Assembly: GCA_964640795.1 (NCBI GenBank)
Contig: CAZXIN010000012.1
Span: forward strand, 60,147 to 124,146
DNA length: 64,000 nucleotides
Direction of reading: 5' to 3'
Origin: M269 sp964640795
Lineage (GTDB): Bacteria > Pseudomonadota > Gammaproteobacteria > Enterobacterales > Alteromonadaceae
Shown here: piece by piece, positions 45,066 to 54,722 of the stretch
Layout: every line of letters starts with the position of its first letter
Numbering within the stretch: position 1 is the stretch's first letter
Program-made: the position numbers and the translations under genes
The notes under the pieces: model-generated
The model's input: only the letters and a program-made list of their open reading frames with translations
Told to the model about the DNA's origin: nothing
Databases searched by the model: none

Positions 45066-46541
45066 CTAAGGTGTCGCTGCCTCAATAGCATCTGCATCGG
45101 ACCCTCTTGAAATCAGAGACGCCTTTTTACCAAACACGAATCGATTAATCGCTAGTGCTAAACCAACACAACAGATCAATGTTACAAACATTAAATGGAT
45201 GTAATGCAAACCAAATGGATGATGAATAGGCGAGAACTCAAAAGTTAGTGCGCCGTACAATAAAACACCAAAAACAACGGCTGCAATACCTGCTTTGGCA
45301 TCAACATTTTTAAATAACAGACCGACAATGAATATTGAAAGTATCGGCATACTTGTTAAGCCATAGAGCTGTTGTAATAAATTAATCAAACTCTCTGCTT
45401 GTGCAAAAATCGGCACTAAGGACAACGACAATGCTGTCAAAATCACAGTTACCCATCCACTTAAAACAGGGACATTAATATCCTTTTTAAAATAAGGTTC
45501 ATGGATGTCGCAAACATAAAGTGCTGTTGCAGAATTCAAGTGACTATTAAAGGTTGTTAATACACCAGCAGCCATAGCCGCTGCAAAAATGCCTGACAAC
45601 CAAGCAGGCAACAAGTCACCCACGATACGACCGTATGTAGCATCACCAATATCGCCATACAGTTTGAATGCCACAATACCTGGGATGACAATGATCGAAG
45701 GGACAATGATAAAGCGAATACCTGCAGCAGCAAATACGCCTTTTTGAGCTTCTTTTAAGTCAGGTGCAGCCATCGCCCGCTGCGTAATAACCTGATTAGT
45801 TCCCCAATAGAACATTTGAATAAAAATCATACCGGTCAAGAGGGTGTGCCAAGGAATAGGAGAATCATTGCTGCCAATAAGCGTTAATCGTTCCTCTGGT
45901 ATACCTGAAAAATCAAAATCAATAGCGACAAGCGCCATAACAACGATCAAGATCGCCATTCCCAACAACAGCACGCCTGAATAAGTGTCAGATACTGCTA
46001 CAGCTCTAAGCCCACCAAATATGGCGTAGATTGCACCAGCAATAGCAAAGGATGTCGCGATATACATTAAAGGAATATCGATATTAAACATGGACTTCAT
46101 AAACAATGCGCCGCCGTACAATTGCGCCGGCATATAAATCAAAGCACTAGCCAGAAAGAACAAAAAGCCAATCACAGCACGAATGTGTTTACTTTGATAG
46201 CGCTGCTCAAGCAGCTCAGTGGTCGTTGTACATTTGTTTTTGTAATAGACGGGAAGAAACACTTTGGCCATGACAATTAACCCAACCACAGCAGCAATTT
46301 CCCATAACGCTAGTAACGCCATTTGATTGCCATTCATACCGACCAATTGGTCGGTACTCAGGTTGGTCAATGTTATTGAGCCAGCAACGAAAATCCAAGA
46401 AAGTCCACCACCAGCCAGAAAATACTCACGATTCTGATTAGCATTTCGATCACCATGCCCACGACACTTCAAGTAAGTTAACAGCCCAATCAAGGCAGTG
46501 ACAAATACGAAAATAGTAATTTGAATTGTTTGTGATGACAC
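45066..46541 (-). CDS. Sodium/sugar symporter, SSS family (copy 2)
   Basis: A 491-residue SSS transporter, clearly paralogous to the next gene in the same orientation; long stretches are identical (for example LAGGGL, SITLTNLSTDQLVGMNG, QRAMAAP.LKEAQKG, KLYGDIGDATYGRIVGDLLPAW). Start GTG with AGAGGT 7 bp upstream. It differs from copy 1 mainly in loops and the C-terminal tail. The pair points to two related substrates, or to different regulation of one transport function. Confidence 0.9.
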   Translation of the reverse strand: MSSQTIQITIFVFVTALIGLLTYLKCRGHGDRNANQNREYFLAGGGLSWIFVAGSITLTNLSTDQLVGMNGNQMALLALWEIAAVVGLIVMAKVFLPVYYKNKCTTTTELLEQRYQSKHIRAVIGFLFFLASALIYMPAQLYGGALFMKSMFNIDIPLMYIATSFAIAGAIYAIFGGLRAVAVSDTYSGVLLLGMAILIVVMALVAIDFDFSGIPEERLTLIGSNDSPIPWHTLLTGMIFIQMFYWGTNQVITQRAMAAPDLKEAQKGVFAAAGIRFIIVPSIIVIPGIVAFKLYGDIGDATYGRIVGDLLPAWLSGIFAAAMAAGVLTTFNSHLNSATALYVCDIHEPYFKKDINVPVLSGWVTVILTALSLSLVPIFAQAESLINLLQQLYGLTSMPILSIFIVGLLFKNVDAKAGIAAVVFGVLLYGALTFEFSPIHHPFGLHYIHLMFVTLICCVGLALAINRFVFGKKASLISRGSDADAIEAATP

Positions 46542-46725
46542 CTAATTTACCTCTATGCTGACCAAACTTCCACTGACTGTGCCAATACGGAGTAGTCCTG
46601 CTTTTTAATTGGAAGTCTATCTTGTTTGACGACTTTAAACTGCATTTTCATACCCCATTAAACCCGAAACAGAGTCTGTTTAGCCGGCGATTAAAAACGT
46701 GTGATAGCCAACACAGCTGATATAA

Positions 46726-46762
46726 AAATACAAAAGGCAACACAGTAAACTGTATTGCCTTT
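46726..46762 (-). terminator. Terminator after the TonB-dependent receptor
   Basis: Read on the minus strand: AAAGGCAA / TTGCCTTT outer stem with an inner ACAGT/ACTGT pairing, followed by TTTTGTATTTTTAT. It lies 21 bp past the receptor stop and makes the receptor a separate transcript from the symporters. Confidence 0.7.
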
Positions 46763-46782
46763 CATTTTACCAAACTAGCACT

Positions 46783-49656
46783 TTAGAAAGAGCCTCGAAT
46801 ACCAAAGGTGTATCTAGGACCAGTATCTTCAAGTGTTAGGAAACGATTCTCAAAACGAGAAAAGTCACGACGCTCTTCATCAAGTACGTTAATACCTTCG
46901 AAGAAAACTTGGTAGGTGTCATTAATGCTATATGACGCTGATAGATCAACTTGGCCAAATTCCTCACGTTCACGTGGTTCACTAAATTCAGCAAAACACT
47001 GGACGAGGAACTCATCACGGTAGTTATAAGAAACTCGCGCAGACCATTTGTCGTTTTCAAAGAAACCGCTCAAGTTCACCGTATTAGGTGAAAGGCCATT
47101 GTAGTCACAATCAGAAGCGCCAGAATCTAACGCGCGGTCTATATCACTATCTACATAAGTATAATTCAGTGAAGCACCAAAGCCGTTCTCCCAACCTTTC
47201 TGTAGTGCGACTTCTAACCCGGTTAGATTTCCTTCTTCACCATTACGCGTACGAGTATCTTGGAATGTTATCGGTACGGTAATATCTTCATCACTTGGGT
47301 TTGCAACATTACCAGCCGGAATAACAAGCTCACCCGGAACAGGCAAAGTAGCCGCTTCCAAGAAGTTAGAAAAGTCCTTGTAGAATACAGACAAGCCGAC
47401 AAAGCTGATTTCATCGACATACCACTCGAACGCGATGTCATAGTTAGCTGATTCAAATGCTTCAAGGTTAGGGTTACCACCGCCACTGGTTGGTGCGTTT
47501 GAACGGCCACCGAAAGTATTGTTAACCCCCAAAGATGTCAACGTAGGGCGAGTTACTGTTTCAGAATAAGCAGCTCTTAGGACGATATCATCAGTTAAAT
47601 CAAACTTGATATTCGCTGACGGCAAGAAATTCGTATAAGAATTGCTGACTGAAATTTGTGTTGCATCCCCAAATATAGGTTCTAGCTGCGTATCACCAAC
47701 AGATTCTCTAAATTGAACAACTGGCTGATCAACACCAAAAGATGTCGTTTCTGTGCGGTCGATTCTAAAACCAATGTTTGCTGACCATGGAATCGTATCG
47801 CCACCTTCCCAGAAGGTATTAATAAAACCAGAAGTCACTTCTTCATCAACACGGAAGCTAGCAGCGTCATTTCTATCCGGCTCGAAGAAGCCAAAGATTG
47901 AATCACCAGCAGCATCTCTACGGGCGATAAGTTCTGCAGCTGGTATCACGCCTGTGCGAGCAGGATCATTGATTGCTGCGTCAGAGTTTAGCTGTGCAAA
48001 AGCATCTTCAAAAGACGCCGTTAAGAAGTTAAGGGGAATTCTGTCAGACCCACTAACGCCGCTTAAGAAATCATCCAAGTTAACCTGCGACAAGATATTA
48101 TCGTCAAAATCTACGGTATAACCACAGAAAGCACAGAAAATACCAGCTCCCTGAGAAGCAGAGAAGTTATCAAACTGAACACGCTCTTTACTTCTATCAG
48201 AATATGACGCACCGAAAGTAATTTTACTTAGCGAGCCAGACTCAAAGACATACTCACCGCCACCTTTAACTTCGACGATATCATCTTCAACTTCTTGTCT
48301 ATTAACATTAACGAAATGCAGACGTTGTATCGACGTATCTTGAGCACCCACAATATTAGTCAGTGTTGATATTTCTGCATCGTCAGGTAATTGAATAAGA
48401 GGTGACTCTTGCGCTAAGGCACCTAGTACAACAAATGGGTTAGTTTGATCTCTTGTCGCATTGGAAGCTGACACGTCAAAATTCAACGAGAGTGAATCGT
48501 TAACATCATATTGTAAATTCAAGCCAACTAAGTAGCTATCAGCTTCACGATTGTTAGACGTTAAAACATTATCATTCTGAGATAAACCAATAGCTGTCGC
48601 GTCTGGGTTACGCGCTTGGAAATCTAAGCTAGGGCGGTTAAACGACACAACTGTCCCATTCTCATCAATCTGAGGAGCAAGGAAAGGGATATCAAAAAAA
48701 CCTGAGAACTGTGTTGCAAAAGAATCTATCTCAAACGTTGTATATAGTGCGTCAACGGTCACTTCCAATTTATCATTAGGTCTAGCTTGGAAAGCACCAT
48801 TTAAGGTCAGTCGTTCACGATCCTGCAAGTCTCTACTAACGACTACTTGTTGTTGCACACGAGCTCCAGCAGGAAGCACACCAACATCATCATTAGTCAA
48901 ACCAACACTATTTTCAGGTGCAAATATAACGGGGGCACCCGCTCTATCGGCAAACCCGTTCGTATTAACCGTATCAAGCTGCGTAGCACGATCAGAATAT
49001 GAAATACCGCCAGAGAAACCGTAAGTCTGATCTTCATTTACCCAATTTCCAAGTACAGAAAACTCTGGCGTTACATCACCGCGCTGATCTTCGTATATAC
49101 CTGAAGCAGAGAAGTTAAAACTATTAACTGGGTTTTCTAATGGACGAGCCGTTACAATGTTAACTGTTGCGCCGATACCACCTGACTGTAGCTCTGGTAT
49201 CGCACTTTTAAAAACTTCAGCACGTTGGATAATATCCGATGACAAAACATCAAACGAAAATTCACGACCATCATTGTCAGTCGCTAATGTACGGCCATTT
49301 AACAGTACCGTGTTGAATTCGGGCCCTAAACCACGAACAGTAATGAATTGGCCTTCACCACCATTTCGGTCAATGGCAACACCAGTAATACGTTGAAGTG
49401 ACTCCGCCACGTTCGCATCAGGGAATTTACCAACATCTTCAGACGAAATGGCATCGACAACTTGTGAAGACGCACGTTTAATAGACAGCGACTGTTCAAG
49501 ACTGCCTCGTATACCACGGACCTGAATGACCTCAACGTTTGCTGCGTCATCTGCACTGTTGGCTTCTTGAGCCATTGCAGACCCCATAGTGGCGCCCGCG
49601 GCCAGCGGAGCAATCAAAGCAGTTTTCACCGCCATCCATAAATAACTTTTCTTCAT
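46783..49656 (-). CDS. TonB-dependent outer-membrane receptor (TIGR01782-type)
   Basis: A 957-residue outer-membrane transporter. Signal peptide of about 30 residues ending AMAQ, a TonB-box-like EVIQVRGIRGSL, then the plug domain (DVGKFPDANVAESLQRITGVAIDRNGGEGQFITVRGLGPEFNTVLLNGR) and a 22-strand barrel ending in the required C-terminal Phe (TFGIRGSF). The TIGR01782 group serves oligosaccharide and glycoside uptake in marine proteobacteria. The frame is open 23 codons upstream; the ATG at 49656 has GGGGA before it and begins a proper signal peptide. Divergent from the alpha-galactosidase gene. Confidence 0.94.
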   Translation of the reverse strand: MKKSYLWMAVKTALIAPLAAGATMGSAMAQEANSADDAANVEVIQVRGIRGSLEQSLSIKRASSQVVDAISSEDVGKFPDANVAESLQRITGVAIDRNGGEGQFITVRGLGPEFNTVLLNGRTLATDNDGREFSFDVLSSDIIQRAEVFKSAIPELQSGGIGATVNIVTARPLENPVNSFNFSASGIYEDQRGDVTPEFSVLGNWVNEDQTYGFSGGISYSDRATQLDTVNTNGFADRAGAPVIFAPENSVGLTNDDVGVLPAGARVQQQVVVSRDLQDRERLTLNGAFQARPNDKLEVTVDALYTTFEIDSFATQFSGFFDIPFLAPQIDENGTVVSFNRPSLDFQARNPDATAIGLSQNDNVLTSNNREADSYLVGLNLQYDVNDSLSLNFDVSASNATRDQTNPFVVLGALAQESPLIQLPDDAEISTLTNIVGAQDTSIQRLHFVNVNRQEVEDDIVEVKGGGEYVFESGSLSKITFGASYSDRSKERVQFDNFSASQGAGIFCAFCGYTVDFDDNILSQVNLDDFLSGVSGSDRIPLNFLTASFEDAFAQLNSDAAINDPARTGVIPAAELIARRDAAGDSIFGFFEPDRNDAASFRVDEEVTSGFINTFWEGGDTIPWSANIGFRIDRTETTSFGVDQPVVQFRESVGDTQLEPIFGDATQISVSNSYTNFLPSANIKFDLTDDIVLRAAYSETVTRPTLTSLGVNNTFGGRSNAPTSGGGNPNLEAFESANYDIAFEWYVDEISFVGLSVFYKDFSNFLEAATLPVPGELVIPAGNVANPSDEDITVPITFQDTRTRNGEEGNLTGLEVALQKGWENGFGASLNYTYVDSDIDRALDSGASDCDYNGLSPNTVNLSGFFENDKWSARVSYNYRDEFLVQCFAEFSEPREREEFGQVDLSASYSINDTYQVFFEGINVLDEERRDFSRFENRFLTLEDTGPRYTFGIRGSF

Positions 49657-50042
49657 TACCGTTCCCCATTTTGTCGAATCGTGTCGTTTACGCAAAAACA
49701 AACCTCGATTTAGGAGCGAAAACACCTGTTTTAATTCGTGTTTTGCGTTTTAATCACTCCCAAAAGTTAAATATATGTTAAATAGTATCAATATAATATG
49801 TCAACATTTCTGTCACAATTCTCAGGCAATTATTGCCTCAAATTGTTAATAAATCATGCTATCTAATCTCTTACATTAAGCTATTCTAGGGAAGGTACTA
49901 AAATAAAAGCTAATAAAAATAGGGCATTACGGAAACAAACAAGAAAATTGCAGCATAATCTTATTATAGTATTTATATGCTAATATTTTTTAATTACAAT
50001 ACGCCCATATGACAAAGTATTAGCACTTATAGAGTTAAAACT
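49657..50042. other. Divergent regulatory region between receptor and alpha-galactosidase
   Basis: 386 bp, very AT rich, without a gene. It contains the receptor promoter (49775-49804). An AGCATA / TATGCT dyad lies around 49952-49983, upstream of the alpha-galactosidase gene. Coordinated control of both genes is likely but not proven. Confidence 0.7.
49775..49804 (-). promoter_or_regulatory. Promoter of the TonB-dependent receptor gene
   Basis: Minus-strand TTGACA (49799-49804) and TAACAT (49775-49780), spaced 18 bp, about 120 bp before the start codon. The spacer contains AATAGTATCAATA (49781-49793, plus strand), a near copy of a sequence in the galactose-operon promoter. Confidence 0.65.
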
Positions 50043-52196
50043 GTGAAGAACAACGTTAAATTCATACATCTTACCGGACAAAAAAGCAGCCTAATTATAG
50101 ATTGCAGCCAGTCTCTACCCAGAATTTTGTATTGGGGAAATAGACTCCATAGTGCCGTTAATTTGGATACCTTACTCACGCTATCCCATCGACAAGAAGC
50201 ACCGTCATCACCAACAGCGGAAGTGTCTATTTCTATAACACCGACTCAAGGTCAAGGTTTTGCTGGGCACCCTGGCATATCGCTTTCTGGCTCTGGAGAT
50301 GAATGGGGAGTGTCACCAACTTTAACCAATGTAGAATCAAGCAACGATCATAGTGCCGTATTAACTTGTATTGATGAACGCAGAAAAGTACAAATTGTTA
50401 ACGACATCTGCATCGATCCAAGTAATGACGTCATATGCCTTAAGACTCAAGTTAAAAATCTAGGGGAGAAGGCAATCAACCTTGAATGGTGCGCCTCCGC
50501 TACTTTGCTATTGCCGAATCAGTGCGACCAACTTATCGCATTTGAAGGAGCATGGGCCAAAGAATTCCAACTACAGCATCACCAATTGCAATCTGGTATC
50601 TACATGCGTGAGAACCGTAAAGGTCGCACATCGCACGACAATTTCCCTGGTTTTATCGTACACAGTCATGCAACCAACGAATACCAAGGTGAAGCATACG
50701 GCTTTCATTTAGGTTGGAGTGGTAATACAAGAAGTTTGGTGAATCAACTTGGCGATGGCCGTCGGTATGCACAACTTGGTGAATTATTGCTACCCGGAGA
50801 AGTCGCGCTCAATCAAGGAGAAGATTACCAATCTCCTACTTTGTACGCGAGTTATACCAATGAAGGGTTGTCTACCTTATCTAATCAGTTTCATCGCTAT
50901 GTGAGAAGTCACCTTATAACTGAGCAGGTCAAGAACAAACCTCGACCTGTTCACTACAACACATGGGAAGGTTTGTATTTCGACCATGATATGGAAACAC
51001 TATTAGACCTTGCTGATAGAGCAAGCAACCTAGGTGTTGAGCGCTTTGTGTTAGATGACGGTTGGTTTATTGGCCGCAACAATGACAAAGCAGGTTTAGG
51101 TGACTGGTTTATAGATGAAGCAAAATACCCCAACGGCTTATCCCCGCTTATAGAGAAGGTGAATAGCCTAGGTATGGAGTTTGGCTTATGGTTCGAACCA
51201 GAAATGGTCAACCCAGATAGTGAACTCTACCGAACACATCCCGATTGGGCTTTGTCTCTCCCTGATAATGCTCAACTGCCTTTCAGGCATCAACTGGTTC
51301 TCGACCTGACCCTTCAAGCCGTGCAGGATTACCTGTTTAAATGCATTGATGAGTTACTAGTAAGATACAATATCGCCTACATTAAATGGGATATGAATCG
51401 AGATTTGAATCACCCTGGTAATCACGAATCAAAACCTGCGGTAAATCAGCAAACTCATGCAGTTTATTCTTTGATCGCCAGACTAAAAGACAAACACCCT
51501 AATGTTGAAATTGAAAGTTGTGCCAGTGGCGGTGCAAGAGCAGATTATGGTGTTTTACAGCAGACAGATCGTGTCTGGACCTCTGACAGTAACGACGCGC
51601 TTGAGCGCCTGACTATCCAAAAAGGGTTCTCCTACTTCTTCCCTCCAGAGCTTATGGGGTCACACGTCGGCCCTCGCGATTGTCATATCACGCATCGCCA
51701 TATTGCTATGGACACCCGAGCAGCTGTAACTCTGTTCGGTCATATGGGTATGGAGATGGATCTTCGTGAGCTGACGGAACTTGAGCAAAACAAATTAAAC
51801 GCCACGGTCTCTCTTTACAAGAAACACAGAGCCCTTATTCATAGCGGGTTTATTCAACGCCTTCAAACTCAAGAGCATATGACAGGGGTTGGGGTCATTG
51901 CAGACGATAAACAAGAAGCTCTATTCGCATATCACTTATTGAAGGTACACAATACGAGCTTACCAGGGCGGTTCAAGCTGCATGGGCTCGACCAAGAATC
52001 AAACTACAAACTGGACATTGTCTGGCCGGTAGATTCTGAGGATAGATGGAAGAATATCGCCGTGTTTAACTTCCCAACGTTACTTGATAGCATCGATGGG
52101 AAAATTTTCTCAGGGCAAGTATTGTGCGAATTCGGTATAGAGATGCCCCTGCTGACACCACAATCATCGCTTATATTCCATTTAACCAAGCAGTAA
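50043..52196 (+). CDS. Alpha-galactosidase, GH36 (cytoplasmic)
   Basis: Retaining glycoside hydrolase of 717 residues, the normal length for bacterial tetrameric GH36 enzymes. N-terminal beta-supersandwich (~1-290), TIM barrel (~300-620) and C-terminal beta domain. Active-site elements: LDDGWFIGRNND at ~337-348, nucleophile Asp450 in IKWDMNRDLN, substrate-contact ESCASGGARADYG at ~491-503 and acid/base Asp515 in WTSDSNDA. GTG start. No signal peptide, so it acts on galactosides imported intact. It cuts terminal alpha-galactose from small substrates such as melibiose, raffinose or galactosyl-glycerol. The neighbours favour the last. Confidence 0.95.
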   Translation: MKNNVKFIHLTGQKSSLIIDCSQSLPRILYWGNRLHSAVNLDTLLTLSHRQEAPSSPTAEVSISITPTQGQGFAGHPGISLSGSGDEWGVSPTLTNVESSNDHSAVLTCIDERRKVQIVNDICIDPSNDVICLKTQVKNLGEKAINLEWCASATLLLPNQCDQLIAFEGAWAKEFQLQHHQLQSGIYMRENRKGRTSHDNFPGFIVHSHATNEYQGEAYGFHLGWSGNTRSLVNQLGDGRRYAQLGELLLPGEVALNQGEDYQSPTLYASYTNEGLSTLSNQFHRYVRSHLITEQVKNKPRPVHYNTWEGLYFDHDMETLLDLADRASNLGVERFVLDDGWFIGRNNDKAGLGDWFIDEAKYPNGLSPLIEKVNSLGMEFGLWFEPEMVNPDSELYRTHPDWALSLPDNAQLPFRHQLVLDLTLQAVQDYLFKCIDELLVRYNIAYIKWDMNRDLNHPGNHESKPAVNQQTHAVYSLIARLKDKHPNVEIESCASGGARADYGVLQQTDRVWTSDSNDALERLTIQKGFSYFFPPELMGSHVGPRDCHITHRHIAMDTRAAVTLFGHMGMEMDLRELTELEQNKLNATVSLYKKHRALIHSGFIQRLQTQEHMTGVGVIADDKQEALFAYHLLKVHNTSLPGRFKLHGLDQESNYKLDIVWPVDSEDRWKNIAVFNFPTLLDSIDGKIFSGQVLCEFGIEMPLLTPQSSLIFHLTKQ

Positions 52197-52203
52197 CTTA
52201 ACA

Positions 52204-52225
52204 TGCGGCTAGGTAGCTAGCCGCA
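52204..52225. terminator. Hairpin between convergent alpha-galactosidase and hydrolase genes
   Basis: TGCGGCTAG / CTAGCCGCA, a perfect 9-bp GC-rich stem with a 4-nt loop, in the 37-bp gap between two convergent stops. It probably ends transcription from both sides, although T tracts are weak. Confidence 0.7.
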
Positions 52226-52233
52226 GGCTTGTA

Positions 52234-53499
52234 TCAATCTTTACGATAATACTCCATCCCCATACCAAAGCGCGCATAGAATCCAGGCCATGCCGTATTA
52301 AAATTACCGTCATCTCCTTTAATCTGAGTAGCACTGCTCTCTTTAGGTAACATATCGCATCTCGCTTTCTTGCTCTTCACATGGCAATCCAAGAATGCCA
52401 AATTAAAATGCTGATTAGTTAAATTGAGTGTTTGGTTACGCCATACCGGCTCATAGTAATGACCATAGTCATCGGCATCTTCATAAGCAATTTTTGGTGC
52501 AGGGTGTGGCGCTACATTGTGCCTGACTTGCTGGTAGACCAGCATATTAGTGTGCTTTGCTCCACTTTGTTGGTAGAGTTTTTTAACGCCACTATCAAAC
52601 CCCGACACATCATCGTGATTGCCAACCACATAGAGGCTAGGCACCTTAATATTGGACAACGCTTCTACCTGATGTAAGTTACGTTCTTGTCCCCAAGGTG
52701 CATAAGCAATCATACTTTTCCATCGAGGGTCTGTCTCTTCCCTACCCGCACTACAAAAACTGAAAACAGGGGCGAGGCTAGCTGCAGCTTCAGCTGGAAA
52801 GTTCAGACGCTGCAGCCCCTCTGCATTGAAATCATAGCACCCGCCAATGGTATTAATTGCACCATATCCTCCCATAGAGTACCCAATCACCGCAGCACGG
52901 TCCGTGTCAACACTTCCAGAAAGCCAAGTCTTCTGTTCAGTAAAGTAATCCAGCACAAACTGTTGATCACGCGAGCGATTAATCAGTGTGCTAACAAAAC
53001 CTGAGTATGGGCTGTTCTTAAAATCAACTTCAGCCGTAGTCGAATCTGTATGATCAATACCAACAACCACATAACCATGGCTAGCGAGGTGTTCACCCAT
53101 GTAATACATAATGGTTCGATACCCTGTATAGCCATGAGACAAAACAACTAAAGGAAACTTTCCGTCTTTAACTGACGGCACATCACGATAGGCCTTAGCA
53201 TTAATTTCAAAGCCTTTACCTAAACGCGTCACATGCTGATAAGTGGTTTTATTTATTGCTGATTCAGCTTCTGCTGGATACCAAACCTCCAGCGTCAACT
53301 TACGATCGACTTTAGATTGAAAGTCAGCAGTATTAAGCTGGTCTTGATGGGTTACATCGATAGTTTTGACCCCCACTTTATATTGACCATACACCGACAA
53401 AGCTGGATCGACAGGAGATGGAGCATCATAAAGATCTTCAGCCGCATAAGACACCGGTATCAAGCAACAAAAAAGAAGCATGACGAGTTTTTTATTCAT
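52234..53499 (-). CDS. Secreted alpha/beta hydrolase (dienelactone hydrolase/PAF-acetylhydrolase-like)
   Basis: A 421-residue serine hydrolase with a signal peptide (MNKKLVMLLFCCLIPVSYAA). Nucleophile elbow GYSMGG, oxyanion-side motif PLVVLSHGYTGYRTIMYYMGEHLASHGY, a likely acid in VGNHDDVSG and a His further on. The pattern resembles bacterial PAF-acetylhydrolase-like esterases. The substrate cannot be read. The frame extends 44 codons upstream, but the ATG at 53499 starts the signal peptide and follows AGGA. It ends 4 bp before the next gene's stop region, so the two hydrolases are probably co-transcribed. Confidence 0.82.
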   Translation of the reverse strand: MNKKLVMLLFCCLIPVSYAAEDLYDAPSPVDPALSVYGQYKVGVKTIDVTHQDQLNTADFQSKVDRKLTLEVWYPAEAESAINKTTYQHVTRLGKGFEINAKAYRDVPSVKDGKFPLVVLSHGYTGYRTIMYYMGEHLASHGYVVVGIDHTDSTTAEVDFKNSPYSGFVSTLINRSRDQQFVLDYFTEQKTWLSGSVDTDRAAVIGYSMGGYGAINTIGGCYDFNAEGLQRLNFPAEAAASLAPVFSFCSAGREETDPRWKSMIAYAPWGQERNLHQVEALSNIKVPSLYVVGNHDDVSGFDSGVKKLYQQSGAKHTNMLVYQQVRHNVAPHPAPKIAYEDADDYGHYYEPVWRNQTLNLTNQHFNLAFLDCHVKSKKARCDMLPKESSATQIKGDDGNFNTAWPGFYARFGMGMEYYRKD

Positions 53500-53503
53500 A
53501 ACA

Positions 53504-54700
53504 TTATTCCTGATTTTGAAAGTATGCATTAACGCGATGGATAGCATTAGCTCGAATATTCGCATAGAAGAGGCTAAAGTCGAACACGTGATAACTACCA
53601 TTCTCATTATCACCATGATTAGAAAAAGCATTGTCTTGCTGCGGGTTTACAATGAGTAAACCTTCTTCGGTGCACTTTGCACCACTATTCATTGGCTTAA
53701 CCGGATCGAGTTCTTTATATATGAAACCGGGATTTCGAGACAATAGGATATCAATCGGCTGCCTTTTAAACTCTACAGGTAATCCGCCTAAATGCATATT
53801 TTTATCAGCTTGCTCCGTAACCCTCTGCCAACTCAATGGATTGACGCATAATGTCGGCTTACCTTGCGACATTTCCCATCCAGAGCGATACCAGTGCGGC
53901 CTGATGCCTTCTTGCTCCGAACCATCGGCATAAGTGTCATAGCTAATAATACATTGGGTATCTGACGCATCAGTACAAGGCATAATATGCTCAAAATTCC
54001 TATCGAACATATCCATAGGAAACCAGTAACCGAGCGTATAAGCAGCTACCATTCTTTTTTGCAGCGCAGTGCCATCTATTCTCGTCGACATTAGCCTTTG
54101 AGCATGAAGTGTACCTTGGCTGTGACTTACGATGATAAAAGGTCGCTCTTTATTATAATGTGTCAGAAAGTAATCAAAGGATGCTTCAACGTCTTGGTAC
54201 GCCAGATCAAATGCTTGAAACTTTTCGTCGTTTTCGTCAGGGAAAAAAGAGGCAATGTGTGCCTCTCTGTAATGTGGAGCATAAATAAGGCAACATCCAT
54301 TAAAAGCACTGGCCATACTGGACAGCATATACTCAATAGACTGGGCTTCTGAATTGTCGATCGACATCGTTGAATTCCAGCCACCTGGACCGAAATACCC
54401 TGTCGAGTGAACAAAAAACACATCTACTGGATAATCGGCTAAGTCACTCGCTTGATCGATATTAGGTGGTACCAAGTCTGCGGTATCTTGCTTTTCGGGA
54501 AGTGAAACCCAAAAATCGTAACTAGTGTAATCGGGTGGGCTTGGGGTTTGGTTTTGTAAAAACTCTTTGGGTGGAGACAAGTAAGCAAAAACAGCCTTTT
54601 CGCCCCCCAATATCACAGCAACGACAAGCCCCACAATGATGGCAAGACTCCAGAGTATGATTTTCTTCAAAGCCCTCTCCTCACCCTCATATCTATTCAT
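53504..54700 (-). CDS. DUF3089 alpha/beta hydrolase-fold protein
   Basis: A 398-residue protein with an N-terminal membrane anchor (residues ~11-34) and a DUF3089 hydrolase-like domain: VDVFFVHSTGYFG, YAPHYREA, a DVEASFDYFLTHY segment and nucleophile elbow SHSQGTLHAQRL. Function unknown for the family. The gap to the following secreted hydrolase is 4 bp, so the two form an operon of envelope-facing hydrolases. Confidence 0.85.
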   Translation of the reverse strand: MNRYEGEERALKKIILWSLAIIVGLVVAVILGGEKAVFAYLSPPKEFLQNQTPSPPDYTSYDFWVSLPEKQDTADLVPPNIDQASDLADYPVDVFFVHSTGYFGPGGWNSTMSIDNSEAQSIEYMLSSMASAFNGCCLIYAPHYREAHIASFFPDENDEKFQAFDLAYQDVEASFDYFLTHYNKERPFIIVSHSQGTLHAQRLMSTRIDGTALQKRMVAAYTLGYWFPMDMFDRNFEHIMPCTDASDTQCIISYDTYADGSEQEGIRPHWYRSGWEMSQGKPTLCVNPLSWQRVTEQADKNMHLGGLPVEFKRQPIDILLSRNPGFIYKELDPVKPMNSGAKCTEEGLLIVNPQQDNAFSNHGDNENGSYHVFDFSLFYANIRANAIHRVNAYFQNQE

Positions 54701-54722
54701 GTCCTTATCAGATCGTACTGCT

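Noticed and set aside
50043..52196. Digalactosyl-glycerolipid breakdown as the main role of the alpha-galactosidase locus
   Set aside because: It would also need a beta-galactosidase for the inner galactose, which is absent; floridoside needs only the enzymes present. Kept as an alternative.
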